NCBI RefSeq assembly: GCF_963675165.1 | Contig: NC_087389.1 | Coordinates: forward strand, 2,266,001 to 2,330,000 | DNA: 64,000 bases | Source: Halichondria panicea | Taxonomy: Eukaryota; Porifera; Demospongiae; Suberitida; Halichondriidae | Reading direction: 5' to 3' | Part shown: piece after piece, positions 1 through 11,200 of the stretch | Position numbering within the stretch: the first letter of the stretch is position 1 | Layout: each line of letters opens with the position of its first letter | Program-made: the position numbers and the translations under genes | The notes under the pieces: model-generated | Database searches by the model: none | Told to the model about the DNA's origin: nothing | Seen by the model: only the letters and a program-made list of their open reading frames with translations

Positions 1-1
1 T

Positions 2-379
2 GTGATTGCGGCTAAGGTCGGTGTAATAGCTCCACCGTGGTTTCTGAAGATGTTAGCTCATCTAATTGGGCAACGAATGACAGAGCTTGCTCTCCAACAA
101 GGACGACTATTTACTCCCGATAATGCCTTAAAAATCGGACTTGTGGATAAAGTGTGTGATCCTAGTGATTTGAAAGAACAAACTCTAGAGGCAGTGTCTC
201 CATTTCTGAGTGTGTCCCAAGAATCACGTTCAACAATGAAGTTGTTTATGCGATCTGAACTCATTGAATCCTTCAAAGCTTTAAGAGATAGAGAGGTTTT
301 AACCTTTATCAGCTTTATCATGGCAGATTCAGTACAAGAAAAACTTGGACATTACATACAAAAACTAAATCAGAAGTAA
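2..379 (+). CDS. ECI1: ECI1-like enoyl-CoA delta isomerase 1, C-terminal part (5' end outside window)
   Basis: The open frame runs from the window edge to a TAA at 377-379 and gives about 125 residues. It matches the C-terminal half of mitochondrial delta(3)-delta(2)-enoyl-CoA isomerase: the block VGVIAPPWFLK is followed by the family pattern of an 'IG.R..E.ALQ.G.LF....AL.IGLVD.V' helix-turn and a C-terminal helix ending in KLNQK. The enzyme shifts double bonds during beta-oxidation of unsaturated fatty acids in the mitochondrial matrix. It belongs to the crotonase fold. The segment is an uninterrupted 378 bp, long for this genome, where most exons are under 250 bp. This could mean a large terminal exon or a retrocopy. 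Only 49 bases separate its stop from an exon of a different crotonase gene. Confidence 0.8.
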   Translation: MIAAKVGVIAPPWFLKMLAHLIGQRMTELALQQGRLFTPDNALKIGLVDKVCDPSDLKEQTLEAVSPFLSVSQESRSTMKLFMRSELIESFKALRDREVLTFISFIMADSVQEKLGHYIQKLNQK

Positions 380-428
380 TAATACAGTTGATATTGATTT
401 ATGTGTATTTTTCTACTATTTACTATAG

Positions 429-955
429 GGGGAACCCAGCGTTTGCCACGGCTGGTGGGTATTGGTAAAGCCAAAGAACTCATTTACTCTGCCAAAGTAG
501 TGTCTGGCACCGAAGCAGCAGACATAGGACTTGCTGAGCATGTGGTCCCACAGAATGAGAATTCAGACGCTGCATACCAGAGAGCATTACAGTTAGCTAC
601 AGAAATTGCAACAAAGGTACATTAATGCTTTAATATCTCACGAATTGTTGACCTCTTTCTTTCAGGGACCTATAGCCATATCCATGGCCAAACTTGCTAT
701 TGATAACGGAATGCAGGTAAGCGCATACCCAACTGCCTAAGTTTACATGTGTAATGGATTTAACTGCTGTGTGTTACAGACTGACATCAGCACTGCTCTG
801 AAAGTAGAGGAATCATGCTATGCACAGGTAGGTGTAATTAGCATTTTCTATTATTCTCACACAACACAACTGTGTAGGTAATTCCAACTAAAGATCGTCT
901 TGAAGCTCTCAAAGCTTTCATGGAAAAACGAACACCATTGTTTCAAGGAAAATAG
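429..955 (+). CDS. AUH/ECHDC2-like enoyl-CoA hydratase, last four exons
   Basis: Four coding exons with consistent phases: 429-616, 666-716, 780-827 and 878-955 (TAG at 953-955). The translation starts at the conserved GGTQRLPR turn of the crotonase family. It continues with KELIYSAKVVSG, GLAEHVV, the 'A.AKLAID.GM' helix, EESCYAQ and IPTKDRLEALKAF, and ends MEKRTPLFQGK. This is the C-terminal half of 3-methylglutaconyl-CoA hydratase (AUH, leucine breakdown) or its paralogue ECHDC2; the visible part does not separate them. Both are mitochondrial. The first exon here starts in phase 1 (two bases complete a codon), so upstream exons must exist. They are not between 380 and 428 and must lie left of the ECI1 segment, outside the window. 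Confidence 0.82.
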
Positions 956-1141
956 CTGGACACTAGGAACAGCTAGCTGGAGATAGTAGAATTCTACAAG
1001 TTACTTCTTTTTGTACTTCAGAGCTTCATTTTTTAATTCCTGAATTGCGCTCTTTACCATTAATATTAGTGTCAGAGTCTGACAATGTGTATTATGACCT
1101 TTGATTGCCATAGTAACAGCTCAGTCTAATGTCTACTTTAT

Positions 1142-1147
1142 AATAAA
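1142..1147 (+). terminator. Polyadenylation signal AATAAA for the AUH-like gene
   Basis: A canonical AATAAA lies about 190 bp after the AUH-like stop codon and about 180 bp before the DNAH6 start codon. It is the only canonical signal I see in this 372-bp intergenic stretch, which otherwise shows no coding potential. Its position is consistent with 3' end formation of the upstream gene. Confidence 0.5.
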
Positions 1148-1327
1148 GACGTTGTGTTTGATCAAAGAACCTTGAACAAGCGCAAGGACAAAGTGCATGT
1201 AAAATGTGAGCTATGTCTAGTGACCTTGCTTATTGCATGTTGGAGATAATGTAGAGCCAATGTGTATAATTATGGCTAGATCTATAATTTTGCTCTGCAC
1301 CATTAACATAATAATTATAAATAGAAG

Positions 1328-4300
1328 ATGCACAGCGGGCACCAAGCTCTCCGTAGTCCTCCACACGACTCCAGAGCTGGGATGAGTGAGACCAGTCCAC
1401 CAGGTGTGCCTCGCCCTGTGGGCATGGATGCCAACCAGCTCAAAGCGCGGCTGTATGCAACATCAGAGGTGCATAACAACGCTCGTCCCCAGTTGAAGGT
1501 CATCATGAGAAGGAGGTCGAGAAGTAGCGAGGTGGGAAAGCTTTCTGTACTTATTCTAGTGGTACAATTTTTTTTATGTAGACCTCTCCTCTACGAGCGA
1601 AGCAACCCAAATTAGAACCGTTGGTAAGTGAGGAATCCCAATATTTATTGAATGTATGATTGATTGTTCCTGCAGCCCGCCCTATCCACCTACCAGCGTA
1701 AACTTCACCATGACGTTCATGGTCCCAATGAGCCTCTTCCCGAACCTCTGGCCAAGAGACAGAAAAGCGGCTCTGTGGACCCAATTAGAGTTACGACCAT
1801 CTTTCCTCTTCCTGAGCTACCTGGAGACCTACTACAGAAACAGAAATCACTTACTGAACAGCGTGACCCTAAACCAGCGGAGACTATCATAGTGCGTCCA
1901 CCCACTACCCCACGAGATGAATCAAGGATTAGGCTTTCCTCAAAACGCAGAGAAAGTGCTGCTGTTCGTAAGCGGTCAAGCACCCTGCTCTTGAGTTCTG
2001 ACCCCAACTCTGTTCTCACACGATACTCCCCTCCATTGGAGAGTCTCACTGACCCTTTAGAAATTGTGGAGCGTCTTAAAAGAGAGCCTGAACTGGGATT
2101 TCTGTATTTGTCTCCTATCAACGACTTTAAATCCATCCGTTACAACCCTTACAATCTCAGGTCAGTACGAGTGTGCTCATTGCTTATTGCAGTACACGAA
2201 TACTATACTTGAATTGTTGCCTCTTTATACCCTCTGACTCCCTTAAACTCTACACCCTATAAGTTATTTTGCTCACAATGGTTTGCATGCAGGGTTGTAA
2301 TTCACTCCAAGATAAATCCGAATGACTACTCAACTTTGAGTGTGACGGGTGTAACTAGGATGATCGAGGGGAAGGATGCTGAGTTTATTGAGCTAGAGCA
2401 GTGGATCACTAACTACAAACACTACCAGCAACTCATCAAAATCAAGACATTTGCCAAGTTCAGAGCCTGGAAGGCTTTCTCTGTCTGGAGGAAGAATGTA
2501 CGGTGGAGGTGAGTTGTGATGGTTACATACTGTAGTTACTGTCAAATAGCCCACCTGTTTTGATAGCTACATTTAGGCCAAACAGAGGGTGGGCAGATAT
2601 TTGATTACGTGGCTATACTGACTGAACCGTGCAAGCGTCCATCCAAGAGAGTTATGCTGGTACTTTCTGTGAAAACGACACAGCTCCATCTTCTGTACAG
2701 TTACGATCACAGTAGACTATGTGTTCCGGTGTTTAGAGGAAAATTCTTATCTTGAACGCTTGATGTCTGTTCTAGGATACATGTAGATCTAACAAAGTTG
2801 TATAGGTCTATAGCTAGTACCAGGAGTGCATTATAGTACCATTAACTTTTAAAGTCTTGTTTTTTGCACGTTTAGGAGCTAGCTAGCTATTTAATAATTG
2901 CACAGTGAAAATCTTCATCATAATATTATTGATCTTTGACCCAATTATACGCATGCGCCATTGCGCATGCGTATAATTGGGTCAAAGATCAAGCTCACCA
3001 TTGTGGGCGCTTCTACGATTGCAATAATTATTATGCATTCATTGATACATTATTATTATAGTGTGTCGATCTATAGTTAAATACCTGAACAACAGCATTG
3101 TACTGTTTGATTGTACTGTATGCTGAGACCACCAATAACTAGTGACTGTGTTTATGTAATAGTTATGCACTTTCACTTCCATGCACATACAGGAAAATGG
3201 AGGAATGCAAGCAGCATCTTGAATCAAACTTGTTCATTCTCCACTATAATCTATGCCCTGCTCTGCTCATGGTGAAGGGTCAGTGTGAAATCAGGTGTGA
3301 AGATAAACTCATGGCAGCCATCGATAAAAACACTACTTACACACTTGCCGAATTCAAGACCTGTCACCTCACCAAGCTTAGAATGGTGAGTCTATATAGG
3401 TGCAAATCAAAAGTAGCGCCAGTTTTATGTTTCGTACATGTATGTGTTTCAAGCTAGCCAACTATTGAGAATCTGGTTCAATAGACAGTGGCTTATCCAG
3501 CTAGGGGCTCAGGGTGCTCAAGCACCCCCCCTAAGCTTAAATTAATTACTCTAGCATACTTATTAATCTGCGAGCTACTCATAAACAACAGTGAGCAGCA
3601 CTAGGCAGTAGGCAGTAGATCGAATACTAGAGGTAGCTAGAGCATCTGCACATCTAATGATTGAGTCCAAACTTTCAAAATTTGGGTGTGGCTTCCTTTG
3701 CTTGGCATGCAAACATTTTGCTCGATCTCAGCACCCTCCTGCATTTCCTAGAAACGCCACTAAACTTCAATGGTTAAGACATTGGAGACATTGTAATTAT
3801 GCATGTGTCATTGTGTGTGTTGTACAGATCTCTGTGTCCTTGTCAGAGTTCCACACATGGGTGACAGGGGTGATACGCAATGCTTGTGAGGAAGCACTGC
3901 AAGCTGAGGACTTTGTACCTGACCCCATTGATGACCAGAGAGAAGGTATTTGCAACTCATAATTATATCCTAATCATACCGGCTCAATTATCACAATTCC
4001 TACACTTTTGTTGTTGTTTAGCGTCACCCCAACCTTGTCTGACCCCCTTCCCCATGATGGACCAGATTGAGGTGGAGCAACCTCATCTCGTACAACTAGA
4101 CCCCAAAGAGAAACTCTCTTATACCGAGCAGGCTGCCAAGAGAAAACACTGTCAGAGACTCACCAGGTACATACGTACACTGTATCTGGTTTAACCCGTT
4201 TGATAGAAGCTCTTTACATTACATGATTGACTGGACATTTACACAACTAAATAACCTACTAGTCATTAGTCATTCAGTGTAGCTGTTAGTAATTAAACTA

Positions 4301-5207
4301 CTAGTCATTATAGTCATTCAGTGTAGCTGTTAGTAATTAAATACTGTTGTGTGCTCCAGCTTCATCCGACTGTGCGACTACCTAGTGGTGACCATGCTAC
4401 ATGACCTTGCTGTTAAGTCCACCTCTCATATCCTGGACATACTCAAGATACAGACAGCCAGGGATGCTGAAATTACCAATCTGGTTCGAGAATTGCCTGA
4501 TGATATTGAGGAGCAAGAGAAAATGCTACAGGTACACTTAAGTAATAATTATTTTGATTGTGCAGGCACATTATATTTATACATGTCTGCGCATTGTCAT
4601 AGTATGTAACGTACATGTACTCTGTGTTACATGACTGTGCTTATAGGATATCTATGAGACGGTGGGTTACACACCAGCCCACTTGGAGAAGAGCACTCCT
4701 GCTCGCTCCCAGCTTCATCTCAGTGCTGGCTCTGGTCTCCTCAACAACACTCCATCACGCACTCACATTGGAACTCCATCCAGAGCTGGCTTCGCATCCA
4801 CTGTAAACATTTCACTGCATTATTATTACAATAGCATATTTTATCTTATTCTAAGTACATATTACGTGACTTACAGCGTATGTCTGTTGCATATACATGT
4901 AGAGGTTGAATGCTAGCTCAATGCTACAAAATTAATTTTGGGTTCATGTAATATTATTGATGAACATGTTATACGAATCATCAGTTTTGCTTCCTATGCA
5001 GCACAAGAAAGACTCGGTGGTTCAAGATGGTGACTATCACAAAAGCCTCTTCACCTCTCACCTCATGCTGGAAACAAACAAACTGTACTTTGAACCGAGT
5101 GGGGGTGAATTCAGGACAGGTCTGTCTGAGATATTGGGTGCCTTCAGAGACTGCACTTTGGCCTTCCCCAACCTCCTACCTGATTCTTACTTTCATTCTT
5201 TTACCAG
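1328..5207 (+). CDS. DNAH6: DNAH6 exons 1-10: N-terminal tail
   Basis: Exons: 1328-1531, 1582-1623, 1676-2160, 2293-2508, 3193-3385, 3828-3945, 4022-4166, 4360-4531, 4647-4802, 5002-5207. Exon 3 is the largest (485 bp) and encodes a low-complexity basic and proline-rich lead-in, followed by the first strongly conserved blocks: [10 protein letters not shown] at its end, then [16 protein letters not shown] in exon 4. The motif [12 protein letters not shown] is in exon 7 and [13 protein letters not shown] in exon 10. This region is the tail that anchors the heavy chain to the doublet microtubule. Exon 9 is serine/threonine rich and looks lineage-specific. The first two exons rest only on open frame, phase and splice sites, so an alternative 5' end is possible. 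Confidence 0.82.
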
Positions 5208-8200
5208 GTACGTGTAGGGTTCGCAAATACTGTATCCTGTCGGTATCTGTCATTGTAGATAATAGCTAGTTACAGTGCAGTGCCCCATGTTTAGACATTA
5301 TATGAACAAACCATCCTAAAAATTGATGACTAGCGAATGAAACATGCATGCACAGCATTTCTTAGGATTAAAATTACAGGTGTTACATGTATCATATAAA
5401 TGTGACAGTGTGACTCATGCGTCCATTGTTGTACTATATAATTATAGACCTCTCATCAATCACAAAGTGGAGGACAAAGTGTGCGGGGAGGGTCCAGATC
5501 TGGAGGCCATCTTTGAAGCCGACTCGCACTTGCAAGGACTTTGTCAAAGTATTCAGGTCGGTGTAGTGCACAAGACTTACATGTAGTATTTAATCAATCA
5601 CACATTATAATGTACAATGTACGTCCATTGGTACATTTGTATGTCAACCTCAAATTCAATGGCTAATTTTTAATGTCTATAATTATGGCGCTATCTATAC
5701 GCATGTGCACTATAATATTATTATATATGTGGTGATCGAGGAACTAAATCAGTTGTTGTACATGTATATCTATGAACTTCGTCAGTGAACTGTCTACAAA
5801 AATAATATTACTTACATGTACATGCCTGATGGTAACTAGAAAGCTCATCTTCCCCAAAAACAAACGGTCTTCTGCTGTATTATTGTGATACAGCTCGGGT
5901 TATTCGGCCAGAATGTAATTCGAACCCTCCTCAACAAGGATCTTGGTATGGTAGTCCCAGTAGAATCTGGTTCCTTGCCAGTACATATTGAATCAAGGTG
6001 TGCTTTTACATTAATCATTTTCCAAAGTTTCAGTAATAATTTATGCTACACTTTTTCTCTTGTAGTGATAAATGTATAACACGTACCAGGGTGTCATACA
6101 GGGGGAAGGGGGATATCCCCCCCTAGCTCCAATTTCCCCTCCCCTAAATTTTCATTCAGGTACTAGTTGGGGTCCATAGCTGGCAATTTTACATACTAAC
6201 AGGGTATTGTGATAACAATTGACCTTTTTTTTTTAGCAACATTTTCTAGTTACTTTTCTTATTTCCCCTCTACTTCAAAATCCTGTATGACACCCTGCGT
6301 ACATGATCGATATACACAGGCTTGTGTTACACATACTGTACAGTTGCAGTGTAACTGCGAGCTAGCTACATGTACATCAGCGTGTTTACAGATGTAAATC
6401 ATGTTAATCACTTGGTAATGCATGTCTACATGTGCGTGGTTGAAATTTCTCGCACAATAATGTGCTGTTGACTCACAGTTAGATATACAGTTAGTCATAT
6501 ACAGCAACGCTATCATACTTTAATTTGCCTATAATTATGTATCTAAGAACTTTTTTATTCAGGATTGTTTGGATAAAGCTTTTACCGTGGCAAATGAGTA
6601 CCGGTCAAAGTTTGAGCCATACAGAGCATTCTATGCTGAGAACAAGGCATTGGATGTTGAGCAAATGAACAAGCAAGACCATGGTGAAACATTATACCCA
6701 CTCAAAAGTTGATGAATTTACACACATTGTTATCCCCACAGATGTTGCCTTCTTTCGCAAGTGGTTAGGGCGCTATCGTCTGGAACACATCCAGTGCAAG
6801 AATTGCCCTGTTGAGAAGGATTTGGGCCTCCTACTGGTTAGCACCGACACTCTCAAATCCGAGCTACTGCCATCACCTGTCAAATGCCTGGATGTAAGTG
6901 CATGTACACATGAGTGCTACCATTAGGTACATACATGTACTTCCTTGTATACGTATACGTATACACAAGTACTTTCCCCGTACATGCATAGCTACATGTA
7001 CATGTACATGTACATAAAGGTATCACTGCAATTATTCTATGCAGGCATTGTACAATGTTCTGCCAAACAAAGCCAAGACCATCATGGACAGGCTCATCGC
7101 AATCTCTCAAGATGCTGTCATCAAGCTGGGGTCTGAGCCGGCTTCAACGATCGAATACGTTAATATTCTCAAGTATGTGTTTTTACACAAAACCACTTCT
7201 TTTCACTAGCTCCAGGACCCAAACTTACATGTACATACATAAACGTGCTATTGTACATTACGTACAGTTGTACATTCATTTTTGATTATTAATTTTGATA
7301 TAAAATTAGGTTCATGGATGAGATTCAAGATCAAGTTGATGGCATTGAACAGGAGGCTGCTACTGTGAAAGACCTCTATGACCTAGTTGAAATGTACCAA
7401 GTTCCTGTCAATCCTGAAGACCTGGCGATCTATCAGGTAAATTAATGTCAATTAACAATAGCGCCTGTACAGTATTTTTGTAATAGATGCATGAGACCGA
7501 GTATTTTGAAATGTACAAGCACAAGGGCAAGTTTCCTGTATTTCGCATAAACACAAGGATTCTCATGCTATAATTTTTGTGTTTTATATCACGATGACTC
7601 CTTACCAAATCATGCCTTGAGGCTACGTGACCGTGTAATATAACACGGAAAGTACTATAACCTTTTCATTACACCCTTGTTACCTTGACAATGTGCATGT
7701 AATTATGATATAAGATAAATTATGTATCCGCTGATACACGTACAAATTATTGTCTCCCAGCTTTAAAACAGTTTTTTTGCGTTCAATTCCTACTGACGAA
7801 CATCATGTATCTTATGACGTACACGTACACATGCACATACATGTACATATGTACATGTACGTACACTGGAGGAAGCCATTGTTTGTAAACTCTCTAATAT
7901 AACACATTGTTGAAAAGATAAAGAATCATGAGAGTACTTGTGAGCAGCTTGCCAACAGCTATAGGAAACTTACTAGCTGAGTGGCAAACACGCTATCACT
8001 GAGCATTATGTAATGTCATATTACATGTACTTCAGAGTCTTCGTCCTGAGGTGCTACGACTGAGGACAGCAGTGGACAAGGCAACCAGCAACAGGGAGCA
8101 GTACGTGGACAAGTTCTGTCACAACGTAGACAAAGACATCACTGAACTGGGCAAGGAGGTCAAAGACATTAAGAACCAGGGGCTGGTAAGAGCTGATCTT

Positions 8201-11200
8201 TATGTACACAGTTTTATGGCGTATCCTTAAACTAAGCAGCAAAGGTAATAATACGTAGTACCTGTCCTGTAGCCATCAGAGAATTTCCCCATTGCTAACT
8301 CGAAAGTAAAACGTTCGCATTGAAAACTGTACGATATATAACTCTGGAATAATAATTATTTGGGTATTTAATTATGATGGACGTTTTGTGTCCCCTATAG
8401 AACCCTATGATCCTAGACCCTGATACTGAAAGTGATAAAGTGTTGGAGTATGTAGGCAGCCTGCTCTCCACACTAGATGAGCTCCAATCAAAGGCCTTCA
8501 CATACAAAACCTACCAGAAGAACTTCAAGGTTGAAGTGACACGGTTTGATGATATGGAGGAGGTTCATGCTGAGGTTAAGCTCAAGCAGACACTATGGGA
8601 GTCCAAGAGAGACTGGGTCTCTGACAATGAGACATGGATGACGGTAAATGTAGTTAATAATTAATACTGTACTAAGTTGTAGCTCCTGGATAACCTTATA
8701 CATGTACTTTATGTATAATTATATGCACACACTAGATTACTGAGGTTTATTCATGTTTGAGGATTGGCTGTGGATGTACACTGTACTTGCATTCAAATAT
8801 TTTTAACCATGTGTACTTTTTTGTGCGTAGATGAACTTCGAGGACATCCAGCCGGAGACTGTGTCAACTCAGGTGACAAAGTATGCCAAGATGGTGTATC
8901 AGTTTGAGAAGGGACTTCCCCCAAACGGAGTTGTCCCTGCCCTAAAATTCAAAGTGGAGTCCATGAAAGATATGGTAAGTTGAAGAATGTACGTTCAGGT
9001 ATTATACTGTACCAGTGCATTCCAATTTTAGCGTATTAGTACATTGTGTTCATACGGGTATTATCGCAAAGCAAGTACTCTAGTAATGAAGCTCAAATCA
9101 TGGCCTTTCTTCCATCCAGCTGCCTGTGATCTCTGACCTGCGGAACCCTTCACTGAAAAAACGTCACTGGGAGCTGATTGAGGGCATTGTTGGGCACAAG
9201 TTTGACCCAGAGGTCACACTCACACTGCAGAAGCTCACTGAGCTAAACGTGTTTGAGCACGCTGAGGCCATCCAGGAGGTATCTGGCCAAGCTTCCTCCG
9301 AGTCCTCCCTGGAAGCTATCCTTAAAAAGGTCCGTACATTTACAGGTATTCGTACATATAGTGGCATGCTGGTTTGTTATTGTCTCTCTCTGCACTGCAT
9401 TTGCAACCGCTGTTGAATAAAATACAGTGTCATACACATGCAATTATAATGTGCAGTGTTGAAACAAGCATAAGAATTATTACATGTGTATGCATTGTAC
9501 TGTACAATGTATATACAAGTATACGTAACTGTAGGTAGAGGACTCATGGAAGGCTACTGAGTTTGTTGTACTACCCCACCGCGACTCAAAAGATGTGTTT
9601 ATCTTGGGAGGGACTGATGACATCCAAGTGCTTCTTGACGACAGTCAGGTCAACATCTCCACTATAGCCGGGTCCAGGCATGTAGGACCCATCAAACCCA
9701 GGGTGGATGAATGGTCCAAGCAACTGACTCTCTTCTCAGAGACTTTGGTGAGTACAATACGGTGCTGTGAGGTGTAGCAAGCATGCAGGCTGCTGCCACA
9801 ATAAAGTAAACATTGTTTACCCAAGTCTATGTAAAATGTATGGAGCTACGTAGTTGTAAACTACATTTACATACATACCGGTATAATTATATATAATGTA
9901 TGAAAATTATGTGTGTGGCATTTTACTATAAGACGGATGTTTGCAATCTGCCCTTTACTCCATTTACAATGCATGTATGTAGGATGACTGGTTAGAGTGT
10001 CAGAGGAACTGGCTGTATCTCGAAAGTATCTTTGGTGCTCCTGACATACAGCGGCAGCTCCCCAATGAAGCCAAGATGTTTGGACAGGTGGACAAGTCAT
10101 GGAAGGACATAATGAGACAAGTGCACAAGAATCCAAATTGCATTCGAGCTGGAACAAGACCAGGTATGTGCATGTACATGTATGCAGGAATTTTGCCTGT
10201 ACGCGTACATGTATGCATGTGTCAGAGATATGCTGTGTTAGTATTAATAGCTATTCATAGTACATCGTAGTGCTAGAAATATACGTGTACTGTATGTGAG
10301 CATAAAATATTGCATTTTAAGACCACGAAAATGTTACGCGATTTTATTTGTACAAATAATTAATTTCCTCTATTTAACGCCGCGATTTCAATGGACATTG
10401 TACAGACCCCGAATAAAGACCAATAATTGTGCGATACAAATATAATAGGCGCTCACATAAATAGCATTAGTTTGTACCACGCGTTATAATTTATGTTTGT
10501 GTCTCCTTTCTTCAGGCTTGCTGGAGACATTCAAACAGAACTTGTCTCTCTTGGAGCAGATACAGAAGTGCCTTGAAGATTATCTTGAGTCAAAGAGACT
10601 CCTTTTCTCTCGATTTTACTTTCTTTCAAACGATGAACTCCTGGAGATTCTCTCTCAGACTAGAAATCCACAAGCCGTGCAGCCTCACCTCAGAAAGTGC
10701 TTTGATGCCATAGCAAGGTGAGCACTGCTTACGTTTAACCTGAATCTGCGTACGTATATTTTATTCTATGTAACCTATTCATAATTATAACCTATTCATT
10801 TGAGCTGTACTCTATCCCAGTCTGGAGTTTGGCACCATCCTAGCTGCAGAACCTGGTGCTCCTCCCACTGTCACTAATGACATTCTGGCTATGATCTCCC
10901 CAGAAAAAGAAAGTGTGACCCTACAGAAGGTATCAGTTAGTTTGTACTTATACTCATCTATAATAACTTGTACATAATTAAGAATGATTATTAATTTTTA
11001 GCAAGTGAAGGCGAGAGGCAATGTAGAGAGTTGGCTCGGTCTGGTGGAAGAGTCTATGGCAGTCTCTCTGAGGAAACTTTCTAAAATTGCTTTGGCAGAC
11101 TTCGAGATGAAGCCTAGACATGAGTGGGCCACTCATCATCCCAGTCAGGTGAAACTGTAATACCATAGAACCTCACTTAGTTGATATAATAAAGTACAAC

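Noticed and set aside
1717..2136. 139-codon minus-strand open frame
   Set aside because: Antisense shadow of DNAH6 exon 3, which is basic and proline-rich.
5893..6000. Exon-like stretch after a CAG acceptor in DNAH6 intron 11
   Set aside because: The dynein alignment is continuous from the exon ending 5556 to the one starting 6563 with matching phase. The extra translation does not resemble dynein.
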